Source: Nocardiopsis_C rhodophaea (lineage in GTDB: Bacteria; Actinomycetota; Actinomycetes; Streptosporangiales; Streptosporangiaceae). Taken from it: a DNA stretch of 64,000 nucleotides. This document shows, in pieces, positions 54,383 through 63,800 of the stretch. The notes beneath the pieces are model-generated. The model was not told where the DNA came from and searched no databases. It was given only the letters and a program-made list of their open reading frames with translations. Location: NCBI RefSeq assembly GCF_039530945.1, contig NZ_BAAAPC010000011.1, positions 124,001 through 188,000 of the forward strand, read 5' to 3'. A program made the position numbers and the translations under genes. Every line of letters begins with the position of its first letter. The stretch's first letter is position 1.

Positions 54383-54887
54383 GACCAATACGACCAACAA
54401 AACCGACAAGACCGAACTCATCGTCGAACCGGGCCGCCACGACATCGTCGTCACCCGCGTCTTCGACGCCCCGCGCGACGTCGTCTACGCGGCGTTCACC
54501 GACCCGGACCTCATCCCCAAGTGGTGGGGCCCCGCCCAGTACGAGACGACCGTCGACCGCGCCGAGGTCCGGCCGGGCGGCGTGTGGCGCTACATCAGCC
54601 GCGATGAGCACGGCACCGAATACGCGTTCAAGGGCGTCTACCACGACCTCGTCGCACCGGAACGCGTCGTCTCCACCTTCGAATTCGAAGGCGTGCCCGG
54701 ACACGTGGAACTCGACACCGCTACTTTCGAGGAGATCGACGGAGGCAAGACCAAGTACACCAGCGTCTCCGTCTTCCAGTCCGTCGAAGACCGCGACGCC
54801 ATGGTGGCCTCGGGCATGGAGTCGGGTCTCCGCGAAACCCTGAACCGCCTCGCCGAGATCGTCGAGCGCTCTGGCGCCGACCACTAG
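54372..54887 (+). CDS. SRPBCC (AHSA1-type) domain protein
   Basis: A 171-residue protein with an AHSA1/START-like fold: IVVTRVFDAPRDVVYAAFTD, DLIPKWWGPAQYET, GGVWRYISRDEHG and MESGLRETLNRLAEIV. Such proteins bind hydrophobic ligands. The first ~20 residues are Thr/Asn/Lys-rich (NTTNKTDKTE). It is co-transcribed with ArsR, so the ligand is probably what relieves repression; this is inference. Confidence 0.92.
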   Translation: MADRTNTTNKTDKTELIVEPGRHDIVVTRVFDAPRDVVYAAFTDPDLIPKWWGPAQYETTVDRAEVRPGGVWRYISRDEHGTEYAFKGVYHDLVAPERVVSTFEFEGVPGHVELDTATFEEIDGGKTKYTSVSVFQSVEDRDAMVASGMESGLRETLNRLAEIVERSGADH

Positions 54888-55046
54888 AGGCCACACCGCA
54901 CACCACGCGCACAGCGCGTCCCTGGCCATCGGCGGCCGCGCCACCGCGATACGCCGTTGGCCAGGGCGAGCGCCCACGCGATCCGCCCAGCAGCGCCGGC
55001 CGCCGCGTGATCTCGTCTGACATGACATGTCCCGCTTGTTCCCCGC

Positions 55047-56042
55047 TCACCCTTCGGCCTCAGGCACGAGATCGTTGAACCGGTCATCGACATAGTCCGC
55101 CATCACCGGCGCTTCGGGAATCTCCCCGGCGTCGGCGAAGGCGTCGGCCAGGTCCTGCTCGGACGCGATCAACTCCGTGTCGATGGGCCGCGGCGCGGGG
55201 GCACGCCGCTCGGCGGCGATCCGGGTGACCTTGTCGGGCAGTCCGGTGTGCTGGGACCACACCTTCGCGTAGGCGTCCGGGTGGGCCGCGCTCCACAGCA
55301 CCGCGCGGTGGACCCGGCCCACGTAGTCCTCCAGCGCCGCTTCCTTGGCCGGGTCTTCCAACGCATCAACCGCGGCGACCTGGAAGGTGAAGGTGTTGCT
55401 GTATCCCTCGGCGCTGACCAGGATCTTCGCGCCCACACGGTCCTCGGCCTGGGCGATGTAGGGGTCCCATGCCGCCCAGGCGTCGGCCTGGCCCTCGGAG
55501 AAGGCCGCCAGGCCGTCTGCGGGCTGGACGTAGTTGACGTCGATGTCGTCGAAGGCGAGTTTTTCGGCTTTCACAACCCCCAGCAGCTGACCGTGGGCAG
55601 AGCTGCCCTTGGTCACGGCGATGGAGTGGCCCACCAGGTCGGCGGGGCTCTCGATGTCGGAGTCGGTCGGCACGACGATCGAGGTGCTGTCCGGGGAGGA
55701 CGCGAAGGCGGCGACGATCCGCATGTCCGAGCCCGCGGCCGCGGCGAAGACCGGGGGCGTGTTGCCGACCTGGCCGATGTCGACCGCGTCGGCGTGCAGG
55801 GCCTCCAACAGCGGCGGGCCGGAGGTGAACGTGGACCATTCGATCGTGTACGGGACATCGTCGAGCTCCCCCGACGCCTCAAGCAGCGCCTGGGCTCCGT
55901 CGATCTGGTCACCCACGCGGAGCACCACGTCACTGACGTCGTCGGCACCGCCGTTCCGTGCCGAACAGCCCACTCCCAGAAGCAGCAGGGCCAGGACCGC
56001 CGATGCGGTGGCGGCGGGTGCGGACGTGGTACGGGCCATCAT
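55047..56042 (-). CDS. ssuA: ABC transporter substrate-binding lipoprotein, sulfonate type
   Basis: A ~331-residue periplasmic-type binding protein exported as a lipoprotein (hydrophobic core SAVLALLLLGVG, lipobox LGVGC). Motifs DVVLRVGDQIDGAQALLEAS, VDIGQVGNTPPVFAAAAGSD and QPADGLAAFSEGQADAWAAWDP match sulfonate/nitrate/taurine binding proteins. ATG 56042 or 56039 are possible starts. Last gene of the ssu operon; feeds SsuBC. Confidence 0.9.
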   Translation of the reverse strand: MMARTTSAPAATASAVLALLLLGVGCSARNGGADDVSDVVLRVGDQIDGAQALLEASGELDDVPYTIEWSTFTSGPPLLEALHADAVDIGQVGNTPPVFAAAAGSDMRIVAAFASSPDSTSIVVPTDSDIESPADLVGHSIAVTKGSSAHGQLLGVVKAEKLAFDDIDVNYVQPADGLAAFSEGQADAWAAWDPYIAQAEDRVGAKILVSAEGYSNTFTFQVAAVDALEDPAKEAALEDYVGRVHRAVLWSAAHPDAYAKVWSQHTGLPDKVTRIAAERRAPAPRPIDTELIASEQDLADAFADAGEIPEAPVMADYVDDRFNDLVPEAEG

Positions 56043-56089
56043 CGGTGGGGTTCCGTTTCCGTCGGAGGCAACGCGGGAGCGAGCCGCAA

Positions 56090-56845
56090 CTAAGAGGCAG
56101 CCGGGGCGGCGCCGAGCGCGGTGAGCAGCTCGGCGCGAAGTTCCGCGGCGCGGGGGTCGCCCCGCCGCCGCGGGCGCTCCAGCTTCACTGGGATGTCGTG
56201 GGAGATGCGCCCATCGGTGAGGACGAGCGCTCGGTCGGCGAGGAGCAGCGCCTCGTCGACATCGTGGGTGACGATCAGAACGGCGGGGCGGTGCCGCTTC
56301 CACAGGTTCAGAACCAGGTCGTGCATGGCGGCGCGGGTCAGTGCGTCCAGGGCGCCGAAGGGTTCGTCCAGTAGCAGGAGGCGTGGTTCGCGGATGAGGG
56401 CGCGTGCCAGGGAGACACGCTGGGCCTGGCCGCCGGACAGCGTCAGCGGCCAGGCGTCGGCCCGCTCGGTTAGGCCGACCTCCGTGAGCGCTGCCGTGGC
56501 CGCGTCGCGTGGCGACGGGGTCGCCACCCCCAGGACGATGTTGGCCCACACCTTCTTCCACGGGAGCAGCCGTGGTTCCTGAAAGGCAACGGCGACCGCG
56601 CCTTCGGCGGCGACTTCGCCCTCGTAGTCGGCGTCTAAACCCGCGAGCACCCTCAGCAGGGTCGATTTGCCTGATCCACTCCGTCCAAGGAGAGCGGTGA
56701 ACTCCCCTGGGGCCAGGTCCAGGTCCAGGCCGCGCAGCACTTGATCGCCGCCGAAGGACCTGTCGAGACCGCGCACACGCGCGGCCGGGGGCGAGACCGC
56801 GCCCGCACCGCGTTTCGGGGTCACGTGTGCATGCTGCTCCGCCAT
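56090..56845 (-). CDS. ssuB: Sulfonate ABC transporter ATP-binding protein
   Basis: A 251-residue ATPase: Walker A LLGRSGSGKST, Q-loop AFQEPRLLPWKKVWAN, signature LSGGQAQR, Walker B LLLLDEPFGALD. The AFQEPRLLPW motif is typical of SsuB/TauB. ATG 56845 (MAEQHAHVTPKRG) has a GAGGG site and overlaps the 3' end of ssuC by 25 nt. It powers import through SsuC. Confidence 0.93.
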   Translation of the reverse strand: MAEQHAHVTPKRGAGAVSPPAARVRGLDRSFGGDQVLRGLDLDLAPGEFTALLGRSGSGKSTLLRVLAGLDADYEGEVAAEGAVAVAFQEPRLLPWKKVWANIVLGVATPSPRDAATAALTEVGLTERADAWPLTLSGGQAQRVSLARALIREPRLLLLDEPFGALDALTRAAMHDLVLNLWKRHRPAVLIVTHDVDEALLLADRALVLTDGRISHDIPVKLERPRRRGDPRAAELRAELLTALGAAPAAS

Positions 56846-57696
56846 GACAGCGCCCTCCTCTCCAGGAGCCGGACGAGTGCGTCGGTGGCCAGGCCGAGCA
56901 GGCTGTAGACGACGAGACCGAGGACGACGATGTCGGTGCGCAGGAACTCCCGCGCGCTGTTGATCATGAAGCCCAGCCCGGCGTCGGCGTTGATCTGCTC
57001 GGCGACGATCAGGGCGAGCCAGGCGCCTCCCAGGCTGACGCGCAGTCCCGTCAGCAGCCCGGGGAGCGCTCCGGGCAGCACGACATGGCGCACCACCGCC
57101 GCGCGGCCGAGCCCCAGGACGCGGGCGACCTCGATGTACTTGACGTCTACGGCCCGAATGCCAGCGACGGTGTTGGTGTACAGGGGGACGGCGACAGCGA
57201 TGGCCACCAAAGTGATCTTGGGTGTCTCGCCGATACCGAACCACAGGATGAACAGGGGGATCAGGCCAAAGATCGGTAGGGCGCGCAGCATCTGCAGCGG
57301 CGGGTCCAGCAGTCGCTCGCCCCATCGGCTCATCCCGACGACGAGGGCGCAACCAGTTCCGGCCACTGCCCCCGCCGCGTAACCGACCAGGACCCGCTCC
57401 AGGGAGGTTCCCACGGCCGTGAGCAAGGTGCCGTCCCGCGCGAGGTCGATGCCGGTGGCCGCGATCGCGGAGGGCGGTGGCAGCAGCCGCTCGGGGATGA
57501 CCCCGGCCGATGCGCCCAGCTGCCACAGGGCGAGGAGCGCCACCGGGCTGATCCAGCGCAGCCAGGCGCCGCCGCGGCTCCGCTTGGGAGCGGTGGTGCC
57601 GCTGCTGGGCGTCGGTGGCGACGGAGGGGAAGGTGGGTGCTGCGATCGTTCACTGGTGGCGGACGTCCGCACAGCGGACGCGGACGGCGGACCCAA
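56821..57696 (-). CDS. ssuC: Sulfonate ABC transporter permease
   Basis: A ~291-residue inner-membrane permease with about six helices and the EAA-type motif EVARVLGLGRAAVVRHVVLPGALPG (shown in part), typical of SsuC/TauC. A Pro/Ser-rich cytoplasmic leader of ~30 residues precedes helix 1. The likely start is TTG 57696, exactly 6 nt after AGGAGG; an earlier TTG at 57711 lies within that site. It overlaps ssuB downstream. Confidence 0.92.
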   Translation of the reverse strand: MGPPSASAVRTSATSERSQHPPSPPSPPTPSSGTTAPKRSRGGAWLRWISPVALLALWQLGASAGVIPERLLPPPSAIAATGIDLARDGTLLTAVGTSLERVLVGYAAGAVAGTGCALVVGMSRWGERLLDPPLQMLRALPIFGLIPLFILWFGIGETPKITLVAIAVAVPLYTNTVAGIRAVDVKYIEVARVLGLGRAAVVRHVVLPGALPGLLTGLRVSLGGAWLALIVAEQINADAGLGFMINSAREFLRTDIVVLGLVVYSLLGLATDALVRLLERRALSWRSSMHT

Positions 57697-57759
57697 CGGG
57701 TTCCTCCTCAAGAAGATGACCAGGGTGGGGACGCGCGGTGCACGGGAAGCATGGGGGTG

Positions 57760-58317
57760 TCAGGCGAGCGGGGAGAACCCGCCGAAGGCGCCGCGGTGGT
57801 ACAGGAGTGGCGGGCGGGGGTCGCTGAGCACGTAGCCGTGCGCGACCTCGCCGACCATCAGCCAGTGGTCCCCGATCAGGCGGGTGTCGTAGCGGCGGCA
57901 CACGAGGTGCACCGCGGTCCCGTCCAGGAGCGGGACGTTCTCCGCGCCCCGGCTCCAGGCCGTGGGTGGCGCGAATCGGTCGATGCCGCGTGTGGAGAAG
58001 CGCGCGGCCAGGTCCCACTGGTCCTCGGCGAGCAGGTGGACGGCGAAGAACCGGGCCTTGCGCAGTTCGGGCCATGTGGTGGATGAATCGGCGATGTAGA
58101 AGGCCACCAGGGGCGGTGACATGCTGACGCTGGTGAACGAGGTCGCGGTGAGCCCCACGGGCCGGCCCGACACGTCGGCGGTGACGATCACGACGCCCGC
58201 GGCATGGTGTGCCATCAGGCGGCGGAACGCGTCGGCATCGACATCCGGGGGCTGCGCACTCGCCCGCGTACGCAGCCCAGGAGTGGCCCGGGCGGGCATC
58301 GTGTGCACGGTGGTCAT
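57760..58317 (-). CDS. Flavin reductase (FMN reductase of the sulfonate operon)
   Basis: A 185-residue flavin-reductase-like (HpaC-type) protein: HHAAGVVIVTADVSGRPVG, TATSFTSVSMSPPLVAFYIA, and GDHWLMVGEVAHGYV. It should provide FMNH2 to the alkanesulfonate monooxygenase encoded upstream. It belongs to a different fold from E. coli SsuE, which is a NADPH-dependent FMN reductase of the flavodoxin class, so it is a functional substitute rather than an orthologue. It sits between ssuD and ssuC in the operon. Confidence 0.88.
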   Translation of the reverse strand: MTTVHTMPARATPGLRTRASAQPPDVDADAFRRLMAHHAAGVVIVTADVSGRPVGLTATSFTSVSMSPPLVAFYIADSSTTWPELRKARFFAVHLLAEDQWDLAARFSTRGIDRFAPPTAWSRGAENVPLLDGTAVHLVCRRYDTRLIGDHWLMVGEVAHGYVLSDPRPPLLYHRGAFGGFSPLA

Positions 58318-58396
58318 CGGTTCTGCCCTTCATGCGCGTGGAACGGTGGACACCGCAGTACGGGCCCTCTGGAGGACGGGGGTCGGGGAGGAGGCC

Positions 58397-59572
58397 TCAG
58401 TTCGCCGAGGAAGTGGGGGCGGGTGCCCCGGCCGACGCGACGAAGGGGACGGCCGCTGCCTGGGTGGGGAGGTCCCCCGGAGGGCTCCATAGGCCGCGAT
58501 CACGCAGGATCGGCAGCACGCCTTCGCCGAACCAGTAGGCCTCCTCCAGATGCGGGTAGCCGGACAGGACGAACTCGGTGAGCCCGCGCCGGTGGTATTC
58601 CTCGATAAGATCGGCGACCTCGCTGTGGCTTCCCACCAGCGCGGTCCCGGCACCACCGCGCACCAGGCCGATCCCGGCCCACAGGTTCGGATAGACCTCC
58701 AGCCGGTCGCGGCGGCCGCCGTGCAGTTCGCGCATCAGCCGCTGCCCCTCGGATTCGCTGGCCGACAGTCCGCTCTGCACGGTCTGGACGGTCGTGTCGT
58801 CGATGTTCGCCAGCAGCCGCTCGGCCTCGGCCCACGCTTCCCGCGACGTGTCGCGCGTGATGACGTGCAACCGGATTCCGTACTCCAGCGTGCGTCCGCG
58901 CTTGGCCGCCAGGGCGGCCACTCGGTCGATCTTGTCGGCGACCGCAGCAGGCGGCTCACCCCACGTCAGGTAGGTATCCACCCGCTCGGCCGCCACCCGC
59001 AAGGCGGTCTCGGAAGAGCCGCCGAAGTACAGCGGCGGGCGCGGATCGGGCAGGCGATGAAGACGGGCGCCTTCGACGGCGAGGTGGCGACCGGAGAAGT
59101 CGACGGTGTCCCCCGCCCACAGGCGCCGCACGACCTGCAGGAACTCGTCGGTACGCGCGTAACGGGCCTCCTTGCCCAGGAAGTCCCCATGCGCACGCTG
59201 CTCGGCGCCCTCCCCGCCGGTCACCACGTTGAGCAGCAGTCGGCCGCCGCTGAGCCGCTGGAACGTGGCGGCCATCTGGGCGGCCAGCGTCGGCGATATC
59301 AGCCCGGGCCGGAACGCCACCAAGAACTTCAACCGCTCCGTGGCCTCGACCAGCATCGCCGTGCTAAGCCAGGCATCCTCGCACCACGCCCCCGTCGGAG
59401 TGAGCACCCCCTCAAAACCGAGCTGCTCAGCGGCACGGGCGACCTGCGCCAGGTAGCGCGTGGTCGGCTCACGATCACGCCAAGCAGAGTCGACATCGAC
59501 CCCGTGCCCACCCCCGACGATGCCGCGCCCGTCGCCCTGGGTCGGCAGGAACCAGTGGAACGTCAGTGCCAT
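58397..59572 (-). CDS. ssuD: Alkanesulfonate monooxygenase
   Basis: A 391-residue FMNH2-dependent monooxygenase that splits C-S bonds of alkanesulfonates, releasing sulfite and aldehyde. It aligns throughout with E. coli SsuD: FHWFLPTQGDGR, GVLTPTGAWCEDAWL (Cys64), RLKFLVAFRPGLISPTLAA, GIRLHVITRDT, NLWAGIGLVRGGAGTALVG and SGYPHLEEAYWFGEGVLP. ATG 59572 is used because the family N-terminus starts there; the open frame further upstream is noncoding. It leads the operon ssuD-flavin reductase-ssuC-ssuB-ssuA. Confidence 0.96.
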   Translation of the reverse strand: MALTFHWFLPTQGDGRGIVGGGHGVDVDSAWRDREPTTRYLAQVARAAEQLGFEGVLTPTGAWCEDAWLSTAMLVEATERLKFLVAFRPGLISPTLAAQMAATFQRLSGGRLLLNVVTGGEGAEQRAHGDFLGKEARYARTDEFLQVVRRLWAGDTVDFSGRHLAVEGARLHRLPDPRPPLYFGGSSETALRVAAERVDTYLTWGEPPAAVADKIDRVAALAAKRGRTLEYGIRLHVITRDTSREAWAEAERLLANIDDTTVQTVQSGLSASESEGQRLMRELHGGRRDRLEVYPNLWAGIGLVRGGAGTALVGSHSEVADLIEEYHRRGLTEFVLSGYPHLEEAYWFGEGVLPILRDRGLWSPPGDLPTQAAAVPFVASAGAPAPTSSAN

Positions 59573-59715
59573 GAGGGAGTCCCCGTCCTCTCCGCTGATC
59601 ACAGATGGCCTAGCGCTACTCTGGAGCCCATTCCCCCCTTTGTCAACCAAGTAAGTAGGAAATTCACCGCCGCCTCGACTACCAGCACCGACACGGGGGC
59701 GACGCTCTGGCTCCT
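59573..59715 (-). promoter_or_regulatory. Promoter region of the ssu operon
   Basis: A TTGACA hexamer on the minus strand (complement of 59640-59645) lies about 70 nt before ssuD, next to CTACTTACTTGG. A matching -10 box is not certain. It probably drives the sulfate-starvation operon. Confidence 0.4.
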
Positions 59716-59819
59716 TCACGCCTGAGCCGCACAACCGAGGTTGGCGTTCGCCTTGATCTCGCTCGACCGACGACGCCCCCACACAGGTCCGGGGACTCGG
59801 AGCGACGAGCACTTGTCAG

Positions 59820-60312
59820 CGCGCTCCAGGATGCCGTACGGGCCCCAGCAGATCGGCGAGGACCTCGGCGCTGCGCTGCACAGGCAGGTGGGGGCGATTC
59901 CAGGGGCCGGGCGCAGCCGGTGCAGGTCCGCGGGTAATGGTCGAGGACCTCGTCGGGGATCTCGGCCTGGCACAGGGTGGTGCCCGCATCGCCCTGCTGC
60001 TTGCCGGGGGCGCTTGCCGCTCGCCGTGCGCAGGCACTTGGGGGCGGGCTTCTTCCAGGGCCGGTCGGATGACGGGGGCTGGGAGGAGGTGGTGGAGTCC
60101 AGGCCCAGGCGGTGCTTGAGCTGGGCGTTCTCCTTCTTCAGCGCGGCGTTTTCGGCTTCCAGTTCGCCGATCCGGGCGTCGCGGGCCTCCAGGGCGGCTC
60201 GCAGCCGCGTGTTGTCGGCTTCCAGCTCGGCGACACGGGTTTCGAGTTCCTCCACGCGCGCGAGCACCCGCTTCAGCAGCGCTTCGGAGGATGAGGTCAT
60301 GGAACCGATCAT
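59820..60312 (-). pseudogene. Decayed IS66-family transposase
   Basis: The N-terminus of an IS66 transposase is intact: a leucine-zipper-like coiled coil (LETRVAELEADNTRLRAALE), LGLDSTTSSQPPSSDRPW and RKPAPKCLR-like KKPAPKCLRTASGKRP. In a run of five G (60006-60010) the frame breaks; in the other frame the sense continues as QQGDAGTTLCQAEIPDEVLD and YPRTCTGCARPL, the zinc-binding part. Then a large internal deletion joins it to HLPVQRSAEVLADLLGPV in a third frame. The DDE core is missing, so it cannot be active. Confidence 0.8.
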
Positions 60313-60433
60313 GCCGCCAGAGCCGGCGGCCTGTAGGGGAATTCCAAAGACCGGCGTGCGGCGACCGTTATACCCGAATCCCAGCCACCACGTGAAAATT
60401 TACAATAATCTTACTTCCTTATCGAAATAACGG

Positions 60434-60685
60434 CTATGAATAGAGGGAAGAATAAATTCGAAAAAAAGAGTTTAGCGAAATACCCAGGCCAAACAATATC
60501 AACAAACCACTATTCACATATCGAGTCACAAATCTTAAAATCCTCGGCATTCGAGAATATCCGATCACCACCTTGTTAATAGCATTATCATTTAACATAA
60601 TAATGAAAACCCCGACCACAATCAATGAAATTCCCACTATTGATGCGAAAACCATTGAAAGCATACAGCTTCCACCAATCCACAT
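60434..60685 (-). CDS. Small AT-rich membrane protein, putative immunity protein
   Basis: An 83-residue protein from ATG 60685, with GAGG about 7 nt upstream. It has two membrane helices, FASIVGISLIVVGVFIIML (about 12-31) and SGLLILFGLGISLNSFF (about 58-75), joined by a basic loop (IGYSRMPRILRFVTRYV). The gene is very AT-rich, far from its surroundings, a mark of recent transfer. It lies 145 nt downstream of the RHS toxin gene on the same strand, the usual place of an immunity gene. Its family is unknown to me; immunity is inference from position. Confidence 0.65.
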   Translation of the reverse strand: MWIGGSCMLSMVFASIVGISLIVVGVFIIMLNDNAINKVVIGYSRMPRILRFVTRYVNSGLLILFGLGISLNSFFRIYSSLYS

Positions 60686-60830
60686 CCAGAAACCTCAAAT
60701 ATACAAACCAGAAGTCACGTTTCAGGATATAGGATGCTTTATATTATTTAAGGGCAGAATTAATGATCGCAAGCGAGGGGGCGCTATACTAGAAGCGGAG
60801 CTCCTTTGACTTTCACAACCCCTACTCCCA

Positions 60831-63800
60831 CTAGTATCCACGCTCGGGCCACCCTTCTGGAGTAAAGATTGGAAACGCAGGGCTCCCCCAATCTGCGGGA
60901 TTCCAACTCCAATTTGTGTCGACTTGAAATACTGTGAACTCACCTATCTCGAACCCGACCCCGCCAGCGCCGGTCACGGAAAAGGATTCACCGGACCCAT
61001 CAGAAGCGTTCGGGAGCCCGACACACACTCCCACGACGTACGCTCCGCAGAACTTTGGAGTCACACCGGTACTATCACGCGGGCTCATTCCGCTTGCACC
61101 GACGGGCAAGTCCAGCTTTCCAATTCCAACACCCAGAGATACCGATATCATGCCATCCTGAAAGGAAGCTCCGACGCACAGTACGAGGCAATACCCAGCA
61201 CCAACAACCGCATGCTCCTTCAACCATTCCAATACATCATTCAACCCTTCCTTGTGCCTCTGAAGGACATCATCGGGCATCGAGCGTCCATCCGGACCGC
61301 AGACTGCAGGGTAACTACCTGTACATGGTCCCCCCATATTGGATTGTGCTATACCAAGCGCTTCGGCTTTGGGATCGCGTGAGGGACCTGCATATGGATC
61401 CACCTTGATGACAGGTGTTGCTACACCGCCACCCCGACTTCCGCCACCACGGTAACCACCGCTGCCGCTCTTGCTACCGCCACCGTTGTAGTAGCCGCCG
61501 CGTCCGCCACCGCCCGGGCCCCTGTGGCCGCCGCCGGAAGGGGGGCGGTAGCCCTGGCTTACTGTTCCTTTGACGTTCCCCTGGTTGGAGAAACAACTCG
61601 CCAAGGGGCTCTTCTTGGGCCCCTTGGGCCTATAGCCGCACGGATAGAGACCGCTCGCATCGGACTGAGTTGCGGGGCTGTTGTTCGCATAGGCATAGCC
61701 ATGCATCTGCTGCGGGGAGGACCCGTCGAGCAGCGGGTCCACCGAGATGAACCGGCCGATCGTCGCGTCGTAGGCGCGTGCGCCCAGTTGGGTCAGCCCC
61801 GTCGAGTCATCAACAGTCCCGCCGACGAATCCCTTCTGTCCTGGCCATTCGCCACTGATGCTGCGTTCCTCGCCGAAGACGGTGAAGCGCCGCTGTACAA
61901 AGGCGCCCGAGTTCGCGTCGACCGTGATCTGCCCTGTTCCCTGGTGGTCAGAGAACAGCCAGCTCAGCTTCTGATCATTCTCCCGAACCGCAACGGTCTC
62001 CCCCGCGTGCTGATAGAAGCGGGTGGCCTCTGTCTTCTCCTCGCCAGCGGTCCACGAAATCTCCTGGCCAGGAAGGTAGAGGGTTGTCACCGGACCTTCG
62101 CGCCGTAGGAGGCGCTGCCCATCGGCGTCGTAGACGTAGCTGGTCTCACCGGGACCGTTGCCGACCTTTTCCAGTTTGCCTTCGGCATCCCAGGTCAGTT
62201 TTTGGTCCTGATCGGCCGTAGTCTTCCGGGTCATGTTGCCGGACTCGTCGTACTCGTAAGTCCAGGTCTCTTCGCCGTCGCTGCCCGTCTGGTCAACTTG
62301 GGCAACAGCGTGAGCGGGCCCCTCGTCATCTCCCGGGGTGGAATACGTGCGAGAGGTCTGCCCCTCCCCTCTACGTCTGGTTTCAGCGAGGCGGTTGCCA
62401 ACTTCGTCGTACGTGTAGGAGTCCCAGTACGGCGCCGGACCACCGAGCCTGTCAGCATCCGGCTCCTCCCCACAGGCGTTCTCACCAGCAGTGGCAGGAG
62501 TCCACACGTCGGTCAGGCGCTGAAGGTAGTCATAGGCGAAACACTGCGCGTCACTGGGACGGTTCTCGTCCGTCGGCTTGTCGCGGATGCTGAGAATGTT
62601 GCCGCTGTCGTCATAGTCGTAATGCTGGGTTGACAGTGAACCATCGCCGATCTCGTGGACGAGACTGGTCATAGACAACCGATTCGTGGGTTCCTCATAC
62701 TTGCGTGTCGCCCACGTCTCCTTCGCCCCTACAGCACCGCGGCTGAACTGCCGCTGGAGGAGGTTGCCGGTCTTCGAGTAGATAGTCTCCGTGACGAGGC
62801 CCTGCCAGCCCTCCACCGTCGTGGGCTGATTCAACTCGTCATATCCAAAGGCTGTGGTCTCTTTCTTCAGAGCACCCGCTGCCGGGTAACCCATGGATTG
62901 CAAGCTGCCGTCTGGGTTGTAGCCGTTGACGTAGCGATAGGTGCCCGCGAGCTCCCCTTCGATTTCCGGAACGGTGATGTCCTTGACCTTTGGCCGGTTC
63001 ATCTGGTCGTAGCTGCGCACTTCGGTGGTGTACGCCTGACCATCGACGTAACGCGTCGCGGAGGTGAGCTGCCCCTTTGCGACGGAGTCATAGACCCATT
63101 TGGCCCGCAGGTTCCCCGACGGAGAGTCATCTCGTAGCTCGATCCGACGGCCCAACGCGTCATAGACGTGGGCCAGAGTCTCACCGCGACCGTCGGTCGA
63201 ACGGACTTTCTGGTCCAAGGCGTTGTAGGTAAAGGTGGAGGTTCCAGTGTCTGGGTCGTCCTCCTTGATCCTGCGGCCACGGAGGTCGTAGGTGTAGGTC
63301 CAGGTGCTGCCGCCAGCGTCGGTGATCGTGGCGATCTTGCCGTTCTTGGCGTAGGTGTAGGTCGTCGAATCGTAGTCGCCCTCGGGCAGGCGGCCGTGGT
63401 GCTGGCGCAGTTCGACGGTCCGGCCGCGGGCGTCGGTGATCGTCGTGCTGCCGGTACCCCCCTCAGGCTTGGTCACCAAGGTTCTGTCACCTGCGTAGGC
63501 GGTCGTCGTGCGCCGCTGCTCCTCACCCCGGGACACCTGGATGACATCAGTGGCGCGGCCGGCCCCGTCGAATACGGTCTCGGTCTGACGGGGAATTTCG
63601 TCATCATTATTGACGATGAACAGGGAGTCTGTCGGGTCTTCCTCGTTGTAGTAGGAGGCCCTCTCCTTGACCGCATTACCGCGCGAGTCATAGAAGACAT
63701 CGATGATACGCCTACCACCGCCAGTCGCCGCACCCTGCGTCTGGCGTTGTCTCAGCAAGCCGTCATAGATCTCATAGCTGGTGATGTACTGACCATCGTG

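Noticed and set aside
59329..59812. 5' extension of the ssuD frame toward 59812
   Set aside because: SsuD homology begins exactly at ATG 59572; the extension overlaps the IS66 remnant and has no homology.
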